This document shows positions 46,916 to 55,932 of a DNA stretch of 64,000 bases, in pieces. The position numbers and the translations under genes are program-made. This stretch comes from an uncultured Faecalibacterium sp. (GTDB lineage: Bacteria; Bacillota; Clostridia; Oscillospirales; Ruminococcaceae). The notes below the pieces were generated by a model. The model was not told the DNA's origin, did no database searches, and saw nothing but the letters and a program-made list of their open reading frames with translations. The DNA is taken from assembly GCA_944386015.1 (NCBI GenBank), contig CALWZK010000077.1:58224-122223 (forward strand), in the 5' to 3' direction. Numbering within the stretch: position 1 is the first letter of the stretch; every line of letters begins with the position of its first letter.

Positions 46916-47239
46916 TCAGCAGACCGGGCCAGTCTCCTCTTCACAGCAGCCGTCGCCGTCATAGGACAGATTGTTGGTCACAAACTCCAGCTTATCCTTC
47001 AGCACCAGCTCCAGGTTGGCAACAGCGTGAACCATGTTGGTGGCAGAATCGTTGATCTCCAGCAGCTTGCACAGATCAATGCCCTCCATATTGAGGGCAG
47101 TTTTCATCTTCTGGCTCTCGGCGCAGAGAATGTAGCTCAGAGCGCCCTCCTGCATGGCGATGCTCTCGAACAGATCCAGCACAACCTGGTGCATCGAACG
47201 GGCCTCGATCTTGGGGCAGGTGGTATTAATGGTGGTCAT
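46916..47239 (-). CDS. Small conserved-looking protein, possibly spore-surface related
   Basis: A 107-residue protein of unknown function. The pattern VLDLFESIAMQEGALSYIL followed by AESQKMKTAL and a second helix NLELVLKDKLEFV recalls the SIALEEAALAHILNAEGEKLQ-type sequence of clostridial proteins found near exosporium-like genes; this is from memory and weak. It ends in CCEEETGPVC. ATG 47239 follows GGGAGG. It lies between the HAD promoter and the YerC gene. Confidence 0.55.
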   Translation of the reverse strand: MTTINTTCPKIEARSMHQVVLDLFESIAMQEGALSYILCAESQKMKTALNMEGIDLCKLLEINDSATNMVHAVANLELVLKDKLEFVTNNLSYDGDGCCEEETGPVC

Positions 47240-47310
47240 AGTGGGTATCCTCCCTTTCATCTGTTTTGGATACGCCAGTCTATGCCGCCGCAGCCCCGTG
47301 TGTGCGGCCC

Positions 47311-47616
47311 TTACTTTTCTTTTGCTTCCTCCAGACGCTGGATGATGGTCTGGTAGCCGCCGGCTCCATACTGGATGCAGCGGTTGATCCGGCTGATGGT
47401 GGCGGTGCTGATCTCAGCCGACTTGACAATCTGCTCGTAGGTTTTGCCTTCCAGCAAAAGCTTGGCAGCTTCCAGCCGCTGGGACATATCGGAAATTTCC
47501 TTCACCGTGCACAGATCATCGAAAAAGCGGTAGCACTCTTCCCTGTCCTGAAGGGTGAGAATCGCATCAAAGAGAGCGTCGGTCAGGGCGTTGCGCCGGG
47601 GATTCTTGTCTGTCAT
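47311..47616 (-). CDS. YerC/YecD-family TrpR-related DNA-binding protein
   Basis: A 101-residue helical protein. The C-terminal half has a TrpR-like helix-turn-helix (EGKTYEQIVKSAEISTATISRINRC) and ends GGYQTIIQRLEE, characteristic of the YerC/YecD family of Firmicutes. Regulatory target unknown. ATG 47616; ribosome site AGGAGGCCG. Likely upstream of the 107-residue gene in one unit. Confidence 0.88.
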   Translation of the reverse strand: MTDKNPRRNALTDALFDAILTLQDREECYRFFDDLCTVKEISDMSQRLEAAKLLLEGKTYEQIVKSAEISTATISRINRCIQYGAGGYQTIIQRLEEAKEK

Positions 47617-47723
47617 AGGGCGGCCTCCTGTATCATTCCTGCTGCGTTACTGTCATTCACTTTAGCACAAGAAAGCGCGAAAGTCAACATCCCGGACAGC
47701 CTTTTCACGGTTTTCCCGGACAG

Positions 47724-47755
47724 AAAAAGATGCAGCACCCCGAAAGGTGCTGCAT
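47724..47755 (-). terminator. Terminator after tsf
   Basis: On the minus strand TGCAGCACC-TTTCG-GGGTGCTGCA then TCTTTTT. Confidence 0.88.
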
Positions 47756-47785
47756 CCTTTGTTTCTTGGATCGCTTTAAGCCAAA

Positions 47786-48706
47786 TTACTTGACCATGCT
47801 GGCGACTTCAGCTGCGAAGTCATCCGAACGCTTCTCCAGGCCCTCGCCCTTCTGGAAGCGGGTGAACTTGACGATCTTGATGTCGCCGCCCAGCTCCTTG
47901 GCAACCTTGGCGGTGTACTGAGCCACGGACAGCTCGCTGTCCTTGACGAACTCCTGGTCAACCAGGCAGTTCTCCTTGTAGTACTTCTTCAGCTTGCCCT
48001 CGATCATCTTGACCTTGACAGCCTCAGGCTTGTTGGCGTTCTTGGGATCGCTGGCCATCTGAACCAGCATGATCTCCTTCTCCTTGTCGATGACCTCGGC
48101 AGGAACGCTGGCCTCGTCCAGGTAGGTGGGGTTGGCAGCTGCGATCTGCATAGCGATGTCCTTGCCGTAAGCAGTGAACTCGGGCTTTGCAGCAACCTCG
48201 TCAGAGGTCTCGAAGTTGACCAGAACAGCGTGGGTGCCGCCGCCGTGCACATAAGCTGCGCAGGGGCCCTCGTAACGGACAAAACGGCGAACCTTGATGT
48301 TCTCCTTGATGACCAGGATCAGCTGCTTCAGAGCCTCATCCACAGTGCCCTCGCCCATCTTGCAGTTCATCAGAGCCTCCACATCGGCGGGGTTCTGCTG
48401 CATGATGACCTTGGCTGCTTCCTTGACGAACTCGACGAACTTCTCGTTCTTGGCGACGAAGTCGGTCTCGGCGTTGACCTCGATGACCACGCCCACCTTG
48501 CACTCAGTGCAGTAATCGGCGTAGACCATGCCCTCGGCGGCCACACGGCCGGCCTTCTTGGCGGCGGTGGCCAGGCCGCGCTCACGCAGCAGCTCGATGG
48601 CCTTGGCGAAATCGCCCTCAGCGTCGGTCAGAGCCTTCTTGCACTCCATCATGCCGCAGTCGGTCTGCTTGCGCAGCTCCATAACGTCCTTTGCAGAAAT
48701 AGCCAT
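47786..48706 (-). CDS. tsf: Elongation factor Ts
   Basis: Nucleotide exchange factor for EF-Tu. The 306 residues start [26 protein letters not shown] with the EF-Ts signatures (LRxxTxxGMMDCKKAL type; [20 protein letters not shown]) followed by the two dimerisation subdomains ([16 protein letters not shown] and AANPTYLDE). 44 bp after rpsB and closed by a strong terminator. Confidence 0.97.
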   Translation of the reverse strand: MAISAKDVMELRKQTDCGMMECKKALTDAEGDFAKAIELLRERGLATAAKKAGRVAAEGMVYADYCTECKVGVVIEVNAETDFVAKNEKFVEFVKEAAKVIMQQNPADVEALMNCKMGEGTVDEALKQLILVIKENIKVRRFVRYEGPCAAYVHGGGTHAVLVNFETSDEVAAKPEFTAYGKDIAMQIAAANPTYLDEASVPAEVIDKEKEIMLVQMASDPKNANKPEAVKVKMIEGKLKKYYKENCLVDQEFVKDSELSVAQYTAKVAKELGGDIKIVKFTRFQKGEGLEKRSDDFAAEVASMVK

Positions 48707-48750
48707 TGTAATCCTCTCCTATTCTATCAGTGCCTGTTGTGACGGAGAAA

Positions 48751-49473
48751 TCAGGCGTTGGCGGCTTCCTCAGCGGGAGCAGCCTCCTGGTTGCCCTGCT
48801 TGCCCTCCAGAACGGCGTCAGCCATAGCGCCGGCAATCAGCTTGACAGCGCGGATGGCGTCGTCATTGCCGGGGATGACCCAGTCGATCTCGTCGGGGTT
48901 GCAGTTGGTATCAACGATTGCAATGATGGGGATGTGCAGCTTGCGGGCCTCGGAGACAGCGATGCGCTCCTTGTGGGGATCAACGATGAACAGAGCCTTG
49001 GGCAGGGTCTTCATGTTCTTGACGCCGCCGAGGTACTTGTCCAGCTTCTCCATCTCCAGCTCCAGCTTGGCAACTTCCTTCTTGGGCAGCAGCTCGAAGG
49101 TGCCGTTCTCCTGCATCTTCTTCAGCTGCTCCATCCGGTCAATGCGCTTGCGGATGGTGCGGAAGTTGGTCAGCATGCCGCCCAGCCACCGGGCGTTGAC
49201 ATAGTGCATGCCGCAGCGGTTGGCCTCATCGCGGATGGACTCCTGAGCCTGCTTCTTGGTGCCGACGAACAGGATATCGCCGCCGTCAGCTGCGACTTCC
49301 TTCACGTAGTTGTAAGCTTCGTCCAGCTTCTTGACGGTCTTCTGCAGGTCGATGATATAGATGCCGTTGCGCTCGGTGAAGATATACTTCGCCATCTTGG
49401 GGTTCCAGCGGCGGGTCTGGTGACCGAAGTGCACGCCTGCTTCGAGAAGCTGCTTCATAGAAATGACTGCCAT
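48751..49473 (-). CDS. rpsB: 30S ribosomal protein S2
   Basis: Small-subunit protein. The 240 residues carry both S2 signatures: [19 protein letters not shown] near the N-terminus and [28 protein letters not shown] near the C-terminus. A short Ala/Glu-rich tail ends the chain. ATG 49473 with TTTGGAGGT upstream. First gene of rpsB-tsf. Confidence 0.98.
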   Translation of the reverse strand: MAVISMKQLLEAGVHFGHQTRRWNPKMAKYIFTERNGIYIIDLQKTVKKLDEAYNYVKEVAADGGDILFVGTKKQAQESIRDEANRCGMHYVNARWLGGMLTNFRTIRKRIDRMEQLKKMQENGTFELLPKKEVAKLELEMEKLDKYLGGVKNMKTLPKALFIVDPHKERIAVSEARKLHIPIIAIVDTNCNPDEIDWVIPGNDDAIRAVKLIAGAMADAVLEGKQGNQEAAPAEEAANA

Positions 49474-49640
49474 GATACGTTACCTCCAAATTGTTTTGAC
49501 CTCCGCACACCGTGATCTGCCTGCCCTGCATGGTACAGGGTGTGCAGACTGCTCTCCACCTCCGGGGAGGCACAAAAGAGCATAGTGATGCGTGTGTGAT
49601 GGTGAATCGGCGCACCGGCCCCTTTGGCCGGACACACCTT
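49474..49640 (-). promoter_or_regulatory. rpsB 5' leader, possible S2 autoregulatory region
   Basis: About 165 nt lie between the promoter and rpsB, with internal complementarity (GGCCAAAGGGGCC; CTCCCCGGAG). Ribosomal protein S2 leaders are known in several bacteria; I could not match a specific motif. Confidence 0.35.
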
Positions 49641-49644
49641 AAAT

Positions 49645-49673
49645 ATAATAACACAGCCCCGGGCCGGATGCAA
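49645..49673 (-). promoter_or_regulatory. Promoter of rpsB-tsf
   Basis: On the minus strand TTGCAT (49673-49668), 17 bp, TATTAT (49650-49645). Confidence 0.72.
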
Positions 49674-49702
49674 GACCATTTTTTACTTTCAGGGGCAAAT
49701 TT

Positions 49703-51646
49703 TTATTCAGGCTCGTCCAGGGTGATCCCCATCCGGTCCAGCGCATACCCTTCCCCGAACATCAGATCGTACTGCAGCAGCCAGTGGTTGTTCCGCCAGC
49801 GCTCCTGCTGCGGGGTCAGGCTGTCGGAAATGGTGCCGTCCCAGTTGACCGTTTTGCCGGCGGTGCAGCTGCGGTAGCCGTAGCGCAGCTGCCGGTTCAG
49901 GTACTGGAAATACAGGGGCTGATCCAGGCCGAAGATGTCCATCATCACCGGCGAAACCTCATAGGCCGCGATGGTGCCCAGATCCACCTGGAGATTGCTG
50001 TAGTTGGACCACATCAGCAGCGTGGTCTGATGGAGGTTCGGGTCATTGCTGTCGGCGCTGGCATAGCCCGTCTTGGTATAGACGTCATAGCCTGAATCGA
50101 TGGGGTTGTAATGGTCCCCCCAGAACACCAGGATCACCGGCTCGTCCACCTGGGAGAAATAATTGACCAGCTTTCCCAGCAGGGCGTCCGCATCCCGGAC
50201 GCCGGTGGCGAAGTCCTCCAGGGCACCGATGGTGCTCTGTTTCAGGCCGGCCGGCGCACTGGTGACATGCACCCGCTGGTCATCGGGATAGTTGGCCGCA
50301 TTGTAATTGGTGTGGTTCTGCATGGTGACGGCATGGAGGAAGACAGGGGCATCCGAGGAAGCTTTCAGGTTCTCATATTCCTGGATGATCTGGTCCCCCA
50401 TGGAATCATCGGTGACAAGGCCGCTGGACCAGTAATAGCTGCGCACCTTGTCCACCCCATGCATGTCTTCCAGGCTGATGAAGTCATCAAAGCCCAGATT
50501 GGGATAAGCGGTGTTGCGGCTCCAGTACTTGGCATAGTAGCAGTGAACCGCGGCGGTCTGGTAACCCTGGCTCTTGAGATAAGACGGCAGCGCGAACATG
50601 GGATGGGTCACATGCTGCTGATAGGGTTTGCAGCCGGAGGGCAGAAATCCCACTGAATAGCCGGTCAGGGCCTCAAACTCAACATCGCAGGTGCCGCCGC
50701 CGAAGCTGGGGCTGTATACCTTGCCATAGGCACTGGTCTGCTGCAATGCGTGAAGATTGGGGGACAAATCGGTGTCAAAGGTGACACCGTACTGTTCCAG
50801 CTCGCTGACGTCCCAGTAAGACTCATCCATCACATAGATGATGGTGGGGGTCTTTTCAATCTGGTCAGGATCGGTGGTGGCGCCATAACTGTCGGGGAAA
50901 TTGGGGCCGGTGGTCATCCTGCCGGCTTCCTCCACCTCATCCAGCACAGCGTTGACCGCTTCTTCCGAGTAGTCGTCGGGGGCGTCAATCTCCAGGTTGG
51001 TCAGGTTGGTCACAAAGCCGGTGATCAGCCCATACCAGCGGTAGTAGCGGTCCTGCATCCAGGCGTCCGAGTAAATGCCAAACCACTGGGTGGCCGCCGG
51101 CTGCAGATAGATGCCGAACACCAGGGTCAGGAAAGCTGCAGCCGCCGCCGCAATGCTGACCAGCCGCACCGTCCAAACCGGTTTGGGCCGGCGGCGGTAC
51201 AGCACGAACGACACCGCCGTCAGTACAATCAGCAGGATGCCTGAGCAGACCATGCTGGTCTGGATTTTAAGCCCGGCTGCAGAGGCCACGCCGGCGGCTT
51301 CTTCCATCTGGGTCAGATCCCAGGGAAGGAACGGCTCGCCCCGCAGCTGCAGGGTGTAAAAATTGACCGTGGCCGGCAGCAGGCCTGTGAGCCCTGTCAG
51401 GAATGTGGCCAGCGGGGCCAGCCGGGTGATGGTATCCACCATCATCCAGATCAAAAACAGAAACAGCCAGGACAATATGTAGGAGGCCAGATGGGGCAGG
51501 ATGTACTCGGTCCAGATCTCCCCTGTCAGCTCGCCCCGCGCCACCCATTCGGTCAGGACCAGAAAAATCAGTGACGCGGCAAACGGAAAAAATCCCCGGG
51601 CGATTTGGACGCCCAGGGAAGAGGTCATTTGTTGTTTTTCTTTCAT
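49703..51646 (-). CDS. LTA synthase-like sulfatase-family protein
   Basis: Membrane phosphoglycerol transferase or sulfatase-like enzyme. The 647 residues have five N-terminal membrane helices (to about residue 200) and an extracellular alkaline-phosphatase-fold domain with IIYVMDESYWDVSE, SPSFGGGTCDVEFEALTG (catalytic Thr), and FWGDHYNPID (metal Asp/His). The set of metal and Thr residues looks intact. Likely builds lipoteichoic acid or decorates a polymer at the cell surface. ATG 51646; a GTG at 51661 is also open. Confidence 0.85.
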   Translation of the reverse strand: MKEKQQMTSSLGVQIARGFFPFAASLIFLVLTEWVARGELTGEIWTEYILPHLASYILSWLFLFLIWMMVDTITRLAPLATFLTGLTGLLPATVNFYTLQLRGEPFLPWDLTQMEEAAGVASAAGLKIQTSMVCSGILLIVLTAVSFVLYRRRPKPVWTVRLVSIAAAAAAFLTLVFGIYLQPAATQWFGIYSDAWMQDRYYRWYGLITGFVTNLTNLEIDAPDDYSEEAVNAVLDEVEEAGRMTTGPNFPDSYGATTDPDQIEKTPTIIYVMDESYWDVSELEQYGVTFDTDLSPNLHALQQTSAYGKVYSPSFGGGTCDVEFEALTGYSVGFLPSGCKPYQQHVTHPMFALPSYLKSQGYQTAAVHCYYAKYWSRNTAYPNLGFDDFISLEDMHGVDKVRSYYWSSGLVTDDSMGDQIIQEYENLKASSDAPVFLHAVTMQNHTNYNAANYPDDQRVHVTSAPAGLKQSTIGALEDFATGVRDADALLGKLVNYFSQVDEPVILVFWGDHYNPIDSGYDVYTKTGYASADSNDPNLHQTTLLMWSNYSNLQVDLGTIAAYEVSPVMMDIFGLDQPLYFQYLNRQLRYGYRSCTAGKTVNWDGTISDSLTPQQERWRNNHWLLQYDLMFGEGYALDRMGITLDEPE

Positions 51647-51779
51647 ACCAACGAACTCCACTTCCTGTTTTGGTTCCCAGTGCGGGCCGCAGCCCGCAGA
51701 AAGCCTGCATTCTATTATATCGCAATTTGACCTAAAGTCTACTCATATTCCTGTGAAACTTTACAAGCAGCTTCTGTTG

Positions 51780-52073
51780 TCACTTTCCCAGAAGCCGCTC
51801 CAGCAGGCTGGCCTTCTTATCCTCCTGCGGCTGCTGCTCGGGCAGTTCGGTGGTGACCAGCAGGGCGTCAGCCCCGATTTTTTCGATCTCGTCCCATTCA
51901 ATCACCAGGGTTTCGCCCCGGCCCAGCAGCCCGAACAGTTTGGGCCGGCCCAGCATCAGCAGCTTTTCGATCTTGGCCTGTTCGGGGTCGATCACCATAT
52001 CGTCGATTTTGCCCAGGCAGGCCCCCTCTTTCAGCTGCACCACTTCTTTTTTGCTCAGTTCCCGGAATGTCAC
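51780..52073 (-). CDS. YlmC/YmxH-family PRC-barrel protein
   Basis: A 97-residue protein with a PRC-barrel-like fold: LSKKEVVQLKEGACLGKIDDMVIDPEQAKIEKLLMLGR, then LVIEWDEIEKIGADALLV. Matches the YlmC/YmxH family of sporulation-associated proteins of unknown function. GTG start at 52073 behind AGGGGGAG. Divergent from the HAD gene at 52223. Confidence 0.82.
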   Translation of the reverse strand: MTFRELSKKEVVQLKEGACLGKIDDMVIDPEQAKIEKLLMLGRPKLFGLLGRGETLVIEWDEIEKIGADALLVTTELPEQQPQEDKKASLLERLLGK

Positions 52074-52222
52074 AGCGCGCTCCCCCTTTCGATCTGCCTC
52101 GCATCGGCGCAGATCCTGCGGTAAAAACCAGTGGAAATCCCTGGTCCCGATGTGTTATACTATGCAGTACAAAGAAAAACGTGCATTGAACCCGGCCCAA
52201 AGCCGGGTCAGGAGAGGCCATT

Positions 52223-52837
52223 ATGTATAAGAATGTCATTTTTGATATCGGCGGTGTGATGGTGGATTTCAACCCCAAGGATTTTCTGCTGGACCGGTTC
52301 TGCAACAGCGCCACAGAGGAAAAGGTTTACAATCTGACCTTCGGCAGCGAAACCTGGAAAAAGCTGGACGCCGGCCTTTGCACCCGCTACGAGGGCAACC
52401 AGGCCATGCTGGAAGCCGCCAAAGCGGAACACTGCGTCTTTGAAGTCCAGGAAGTGCTGGAAAACTGGACCACCATTCTGCATCTCCGGCGCCGGATGGT
52501 GGAGCTGGTCCGCCGTCTGAAAAACCACGGCTACTGCGTCTACTACCTGAGCAACATCCCGGAAGACACCCTGGACCTTTTGATGAAGCGGGGCCTGGAA
52601 GGGGTTTTTGACGGCGGCGTGGCCTCCTGCGACGTCCACATCAACAAGCCCGACCCCCGGATTTACCAGGAACTGCTGAACAAGTATCATCTGATCGCCA
52701 GCGAGTGCATCTTCATCGACGACAGCCGGGCCAACGTTCAGACCGCCTTCCAGCTGGGCATGAACAGCATCCAGATGAAGGAAAGCGTGGACACCCTGGT
52801 CCGCAGCCTGGCCACCTGCAATGTCACCCTCCGCTGA
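52223..52837 (+). CDS. HAD hydrolase, YihX-like sugar-phosphate phosphatase
   Basis: A 204-residue HAD protein with motif I VIFDIGGVMVDFNP, motif II YYLSNIPEDTL, motif III HINKPDPRIY and motif IV CIFIDDSRANVQTA. The FDIGGVxxD and NIPE patterns are those of the YihX/alpha-D-glucose-1-phosphatase group. Substrate unproven. One of few + strand genes in this half of the window; single-gene unit with terminator at 52851-52900. Confidence 0.85.
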   Translation: MYKNVIFDIGGVMVDFNPKDFLLDRFCNSATEEKVYNLTFGSETWKKLDAGLCTRYEGNQAMLEAAKAEHCVFEVQEVLENWTTILHLRRRMVELVRRLKNHGYCVYYLSNIPEDTLDLLMKRGLEGVFDGGVASCDVHINKPDPRIYQELLNKYHLIASECIFIDDSRANVQTAFQLGMNSIQMKESVDTLVRSLATCNVTLR

Positions 52838-52850
52838 CTCATACAAAGCA

Positions 52851-52900
52851 AAGCTCCCCTGCCGTACACCCCGAAAGGTGCGCGGCGGGGGAGCTTTTTT
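52851..52900 (+). terminator. Terminator after the YihX-like gene
   Basis: AAGCTCCCC...GGGGGAGCTT with internal CACC/GGTG, then T run. Confidence 0.88.
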
Positions 52901-52912
52901 CTTCAGACAGAG

Positions 52913-53080
52913 TTACTTCTTCTGGTAGCTCTGGCAGAAGTGCGGCGTATCAACCTGCTGGGTGCCGCAGCTGTCGGATGCGCAGTGCTCGGTCACCTTG
53001 ATCTGAGGCAGATTGCACTTGCAGCAATCCACATTGTAGCGGCACTCGCCGACATCACAGATAACACCTTTGTTTTCCAT
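52913..53080 (-). CDS. DUF1540 small Cys-rich protein
   Basis: A 55-residue protein starting MENKGVICDVGECRYNVDCC with eight cysteines in the DUF1540 arrangement (CDVGECxYN, CCKCNL, HCASDSCGT, FC). Probably metal-binding. ATG 53080 follows GAGAGGTG. Convergent with the YihX-like gene. Confidence 0.85.
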   Translation of the reverse strand: MENKGVICDVGECRYNVDCCKCNLPQIKVTEHCASDSCGTQQVDTPHFCQSYQKK

Positions 53081-53155
53081 TGTTTATCACCTCTCTCCTG
53101 CAAGCAGTATGCCCGCAAACAGAGAAGCCTATACAGCGGAATATTTTTCCACCCT

Positions 53156-53914
53156 TTACAGCAGCAGCGCCCCCAGGGACAGTATGCCGTAAATCACCGG
53201 CTGGTGCAGCAGATAGATCAGCAGCGAATGACGGCCCATCCATCCCAGAGGCGGGCAGACAGAGCGGCCCAGGGGCGCCATCCGCTCCTTCCCCACCAAC
53301 TGGTGGAGGAAAAAGCCTGCCCAGAACAGAAACAGCCAGGGAAACAGTGAGAAATAATCGGTGGAGTAAAACCACGGCTGGGGAAAGCCCAGGAAGGCAG
53401 TGAAGTTGTTGGCATACAGCCCCGCGGGGACCATACCCAGCACAAGCCCCTCAAACCCAAAGAATCCGCTGTTGATTTCCTTGGTCACCACAAACAGCAC
53501 CACGCTGACAGCAAAGCCCAGCCAGGCAGGAACCCGTTCCAGCCACCGGCGCAGCAGACCGGTCACAATCATGGCCGAGCCCAGGAAGGTCAGCACCCCG
53601 AACAGAACCAGGTCTGCAGGCATGAAAAGCCAGGTCACCAGGGTCACCAGTGCCCCGGATGCAAATACAATCAGCCCCCGCCGGACAGGATGATGCCCCA
53701 GCGCCAGGCAGAAGCCCGACAGCAGAATGAACGTACAGCAGATTATCTGCTGCCACACATGGCCCGGCGTGCCTGTATACCAGGGAATGGAAACCCCATA
53801 CAGATAGACCAGGTCCCACAGTCCATGATACAGCATCATACCGATGAGGCAAAACCCCCGCAGCTCATCCAGCAGTGCATAGCGGGCGCCCGGCTGCGCA
53901 GAAGAATGGATCAT
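53156..53914 (-). CDS. HGSNAT-type (DUF1624) membrane acyltransferase-like protein
   Basis: A 252-residue membrane protein with about seven helices. The start RYALLDELRGFCLIGMMLYHGLWDL and SGFCLALGHHPVRRGL blocks match the heparan-alpha-glucosaminide N-acetyltransferase catalytic family (PF07786); the conserved histidine near YHGLWD is present. It may acetylate sugars across the membrane; substrate unknown. Last before tRNA-Leu on the minus strand. Confidence 0.8.
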   Translation of the reverse strand: MIHSSAQPGARYALLDELRGFCLIGMMLYHGLWDLVYLYGVSIPWYTGTPGHVWQQIICCTFILLSGFCLALGHHPVRRGLIVFASGALVTLVTWLFMPADLVLFGVLTFLGSAMIVTGLLRRWLERVPAWLGFAVSVVLFVVTKEINSGFFGFEGLVLGMVPAGLYANNFTAFLGFPQPWFYSTDYFSLFPWLFLFWAGFFLHQLVGKERMAPLGRSVCPPLGWMGRHSLLIYLLHQPVIYGILSLGALLL

Positions 53915-53934
53915 ATTCTCGCCTCCTCTTTACG

Positions 53935-53967
53935 AAAAAAGCGCCCGGATCAACCGGGCGCCTTTTT
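53935..53967 (-). terminator. Terminator after tRNA-Leu
   Basis: On the minus strand AGGCGCCCGG-TTGAT-CCGGGCGC then TTTTTT. Confidence 0.9.
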
Positions 53968-53970
53968 AAA

Positions 53971-54054
53971 TGCCGCCGACGGGGGTCGAACCCGTACTCT
54001 GTCTCCAGAAAGGGATTTTAAGTCCCTCGTGTCTGCCAATTTCACCACAGCGGC
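53971..54054 (-). tRNA. tRNA-Leu (anticodon TAA)
   Basis: An 84-nt class II tRNA: acceptor GCCGCTG/CGGCGGC, D-loop TGGTGAAATTGGCAGACA, anticodon stem AGGGA/TCCCT with loop CTTAAAA, long variable arm, T loop GTTCGACCC. 3' CCA is not encoded. Reads TTA. Confidence 0.95.
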
Positions 54055-54061
54055 ACAGCAA

Positions 54062-54086
54062 GCTGCCGCGCAAAAAACGCGGCAGC
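54062..54086 (-). promoter_or_regulatory. Hairpin in the pre-tRNA-Leu leader
   Basis: On the minus strand GCTGCCGCG-TTTTTTG-CGCGGCAGC lies between promoter and tRNA. It could help RNase P processing or serve as an end for pncB transcripts; no T tract follows. Confidence 0.4.
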
Positions 54087-54100
54087 ATCAGACGAACTAT

Positions 54101-54129
54101 ATAATACAATAGGTCCAGCAGTTTGTCAA
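54101..54129 (-). promoter_or_regulatory. Promoter of tRNA-Leu
   Basis: On the minus strand TTGACA (54129-54124), 17 bp, TATTAT (54106-54101). It begins 3 bp after the pncB stop. Confidence 0.85.
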
Positions 54130-54131
54130 CC

Positions 54132-55652
54132 TCAGACACGGCCCCCGTGCAGTTCCGCATACATCTTCTCGCGGCACTCAGCCACCGCAGGGGTCATATT
54201 CACATAGTGCTTGTGGGGGCACTCCAGCCGCAGCTCGCTCTCCCAGATCTCATAGGTGAGCTGATGGGCCACATACTCCCGGCGCTCGCTGATGGAAGGC
54301 AGCTGGATGGCCAGCTGGCCTCCCAGAATATGGGGCACCAGCAGCTGCTTCACTGCCGTCGGGGTGAAGGTAATGGTCCGCTCCACAGCGTCCGGGTCCA
54401 GGTTGACCATGGTGATGGGCTTGCCGGCCTCGATCACTTCCCCATCCATGGCGATCAGATCGCACTGGGCCTGGCCGTTGGCGTCATACAGACGCCAGGG
54501 CATCTTTTTGCCGGGGATGATGGCCTTGCTGACGCTGTCCGAGCACTTCATCTTGGGCAGGTAGCTGCCGTCAGGCTGCTTGACCGCCACCAGCTTGTAC
54601 ACGCCGCCGAACACAGGGTCCGAAGCAGAGGTGATCAGATTCTCGCCCACGCCGTAGGAATCAAAGTGGGCGTGTTCATACAGCTCCATGTTGGCGATCT
54701 TCTTCTCATCCAGGGCATTGGAGGCCACCAGCTTGATATAGGGCTTGCCGGCTGCATCCAGGGCCCGGCGCAGCCGCTTGGAACCACGGGCCAGGTCGCC
54801 CGAATCAATGCGGGCCGACTTCACCCGCTTGTTGGGATCATCGGGGTACTTCTCAATCAGGTAGTCATCCAGTTTGATCAGGTTGGGCAGGCCGCTTTCC
54901 ATAATATTATAGGTGTCCAGCAGCAGGCTCACCGAATCGGGATAGGTGTCAGCAAAAGCCTTGAAGGCATCAAACTCGGTGGGGAAAAACTCGATGAAGC
55001 TGTGGGCCACAGTGCCGACGGCCTTGACCTCGGCACCATACTTCATCTCAGCCAGGCAGTTGGCGGTGCCGACGCAGCCGCCCAGCACAGCGGCATAGGC
55101 GCCGTCGTTGCCGGCGCTCTCGCCCTGGGCGCGGCGGGTGCCGAACTCCATGACACTGCGGGGGGTATGGGTGTTCAGGCCCACCACCCGGGTGGCCTTG
55201 GTGGCGATCAGGCTGTGGAAGTTGATGGTCTGAAGCAGGTAGGTCTCAATCAGGATGGCGCCCACCATATCGCACTCGATCCGTACCATCTGCACATTGG
55301 GATAGCATACGGTGCCCTCGGGCAGCGCATACATATCCCCCTGCCAGCGGTAGGTCCGCAGGTATTCACAGAACTCCTCGCTCATTCCCTTGGTCCGCAG
55401 CCACCAGATATCCTGGGCATTGAAGTGGTAATTCAGCAGAAATCGGGTCAGCTTCCGCTGGCCGGCGCTGATGGAATAACCCTGCTCATCCGGGTTCTTG
55501 CGGAAGAACATATCAAAAACCAGGCGGGTATCCTTGTAGCCGTTCAGGAACAGGCAGTTGGCCATGGTAAACTCGTAAAAGTCCACCACCATGGCGGGGT
55601 TATCGTAATCTTCATCGGGAATATACGGGATGACTTCAACTTTATTTTCCAT
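54132..55652 (-). CDS. pncB: Nicotinate phosphoribosyltransferase
   Basis: Makes nicotinate mononucleotide from nicotinate and PRPP for NAD salvage. The 506 residues contain DFYEFTMANCLFLNGY at the N-terminus, the conserved GTRRAQGESAGNDGAYAA block, KSARIDSGDLA and SYGVGENLITS motifs. Longer than the E. coli enzyme, as usual for the Firmicute type. Single-gene unit with its own promoter. Confidence 0.95.
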   Translation of the reverse strand: MENKVEVIPYIPDEDYDNPAMVVDFYEFTMANCLFLNGYKDTRLVFDMFFRKNPDEQGYSISAGQRKLTRFLLNYHFNAQDIWWLRTKGMSEEFCEYLRTYRWQGDMYALPEGTVCYPNVQMVRIECDMVGAILIETYLLQTINFHSLIATKATRVVGLNTHTPRSVMEFGTRRAQGESAGNDGAYAAVLGGCVGTANCLAEMKYGAEVKAVGTVAHSFIEFFPTEFDAFKAFADTYPDSVSLLLDTYNIMESGLPNLIKLDDYLIEKYPDDPNKRVKSARIDSGDLARGSKRLRRALDAAGKPYIKLVASNALDEKKIANMELYEHAHFDSYGVGENLITSASDPVFGGVYKLVAVKQPDGSYLPKMKCSDSVSKAIIPGKKMPWRLYDANGQAQCDLIAMDGEVIEAGKPITMVNLDPDAVERTITFTPTAVKQLLVPHILGGQLAIQLPSISERREYVAHQLTYEIWESELRLECPHKHYVNMTPAVAECREKMYAELHGGRV

Positions 55653-55732
55653 AGAGTTTTTCCCCTCTTCTTATATCAAAACGTCTGTTGAATCCTACAG
55701 ATGCAGCAGGGCCGTACCTGCATATTAACGAT

Positions 55733-55761
55733 ATGATAGCATCATTTGGCCCTCTGTGCAA
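55733..55761 (-). promoter_or_regulatory. Promoter of pncB
   Basis: On the minus strand TTGCAC (55761-55756), 17 bp, TATCAT (55738-55733). Confidence 0.7.
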
Positions 55762-55836
55762 GGTGTTTTTGCAAAATTCCGGTCAAATCCGAGCATTCTG
55801 TCTTGACAGATGTCATTTACAATTCAGGACAATCCA

Positions 55837-55868
55837 AAGAAAAAGCCGCCGGCACAAAACCGGCGGCC
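55837..55868 (-). terminator. Terminator after guaB
   Basis: On the minus strand GCCGCCGG-TTTTGTG-CCGGCGGC then TTTTTCTTT. Confidence 0.88.
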
Positions 55869-55932
55869 ATAGGGTTGCTTTTTCAACAGCCTGTCCCGCG
55901 GAATCTCCGCTGGAAGGCTTATCTCAAACGGT

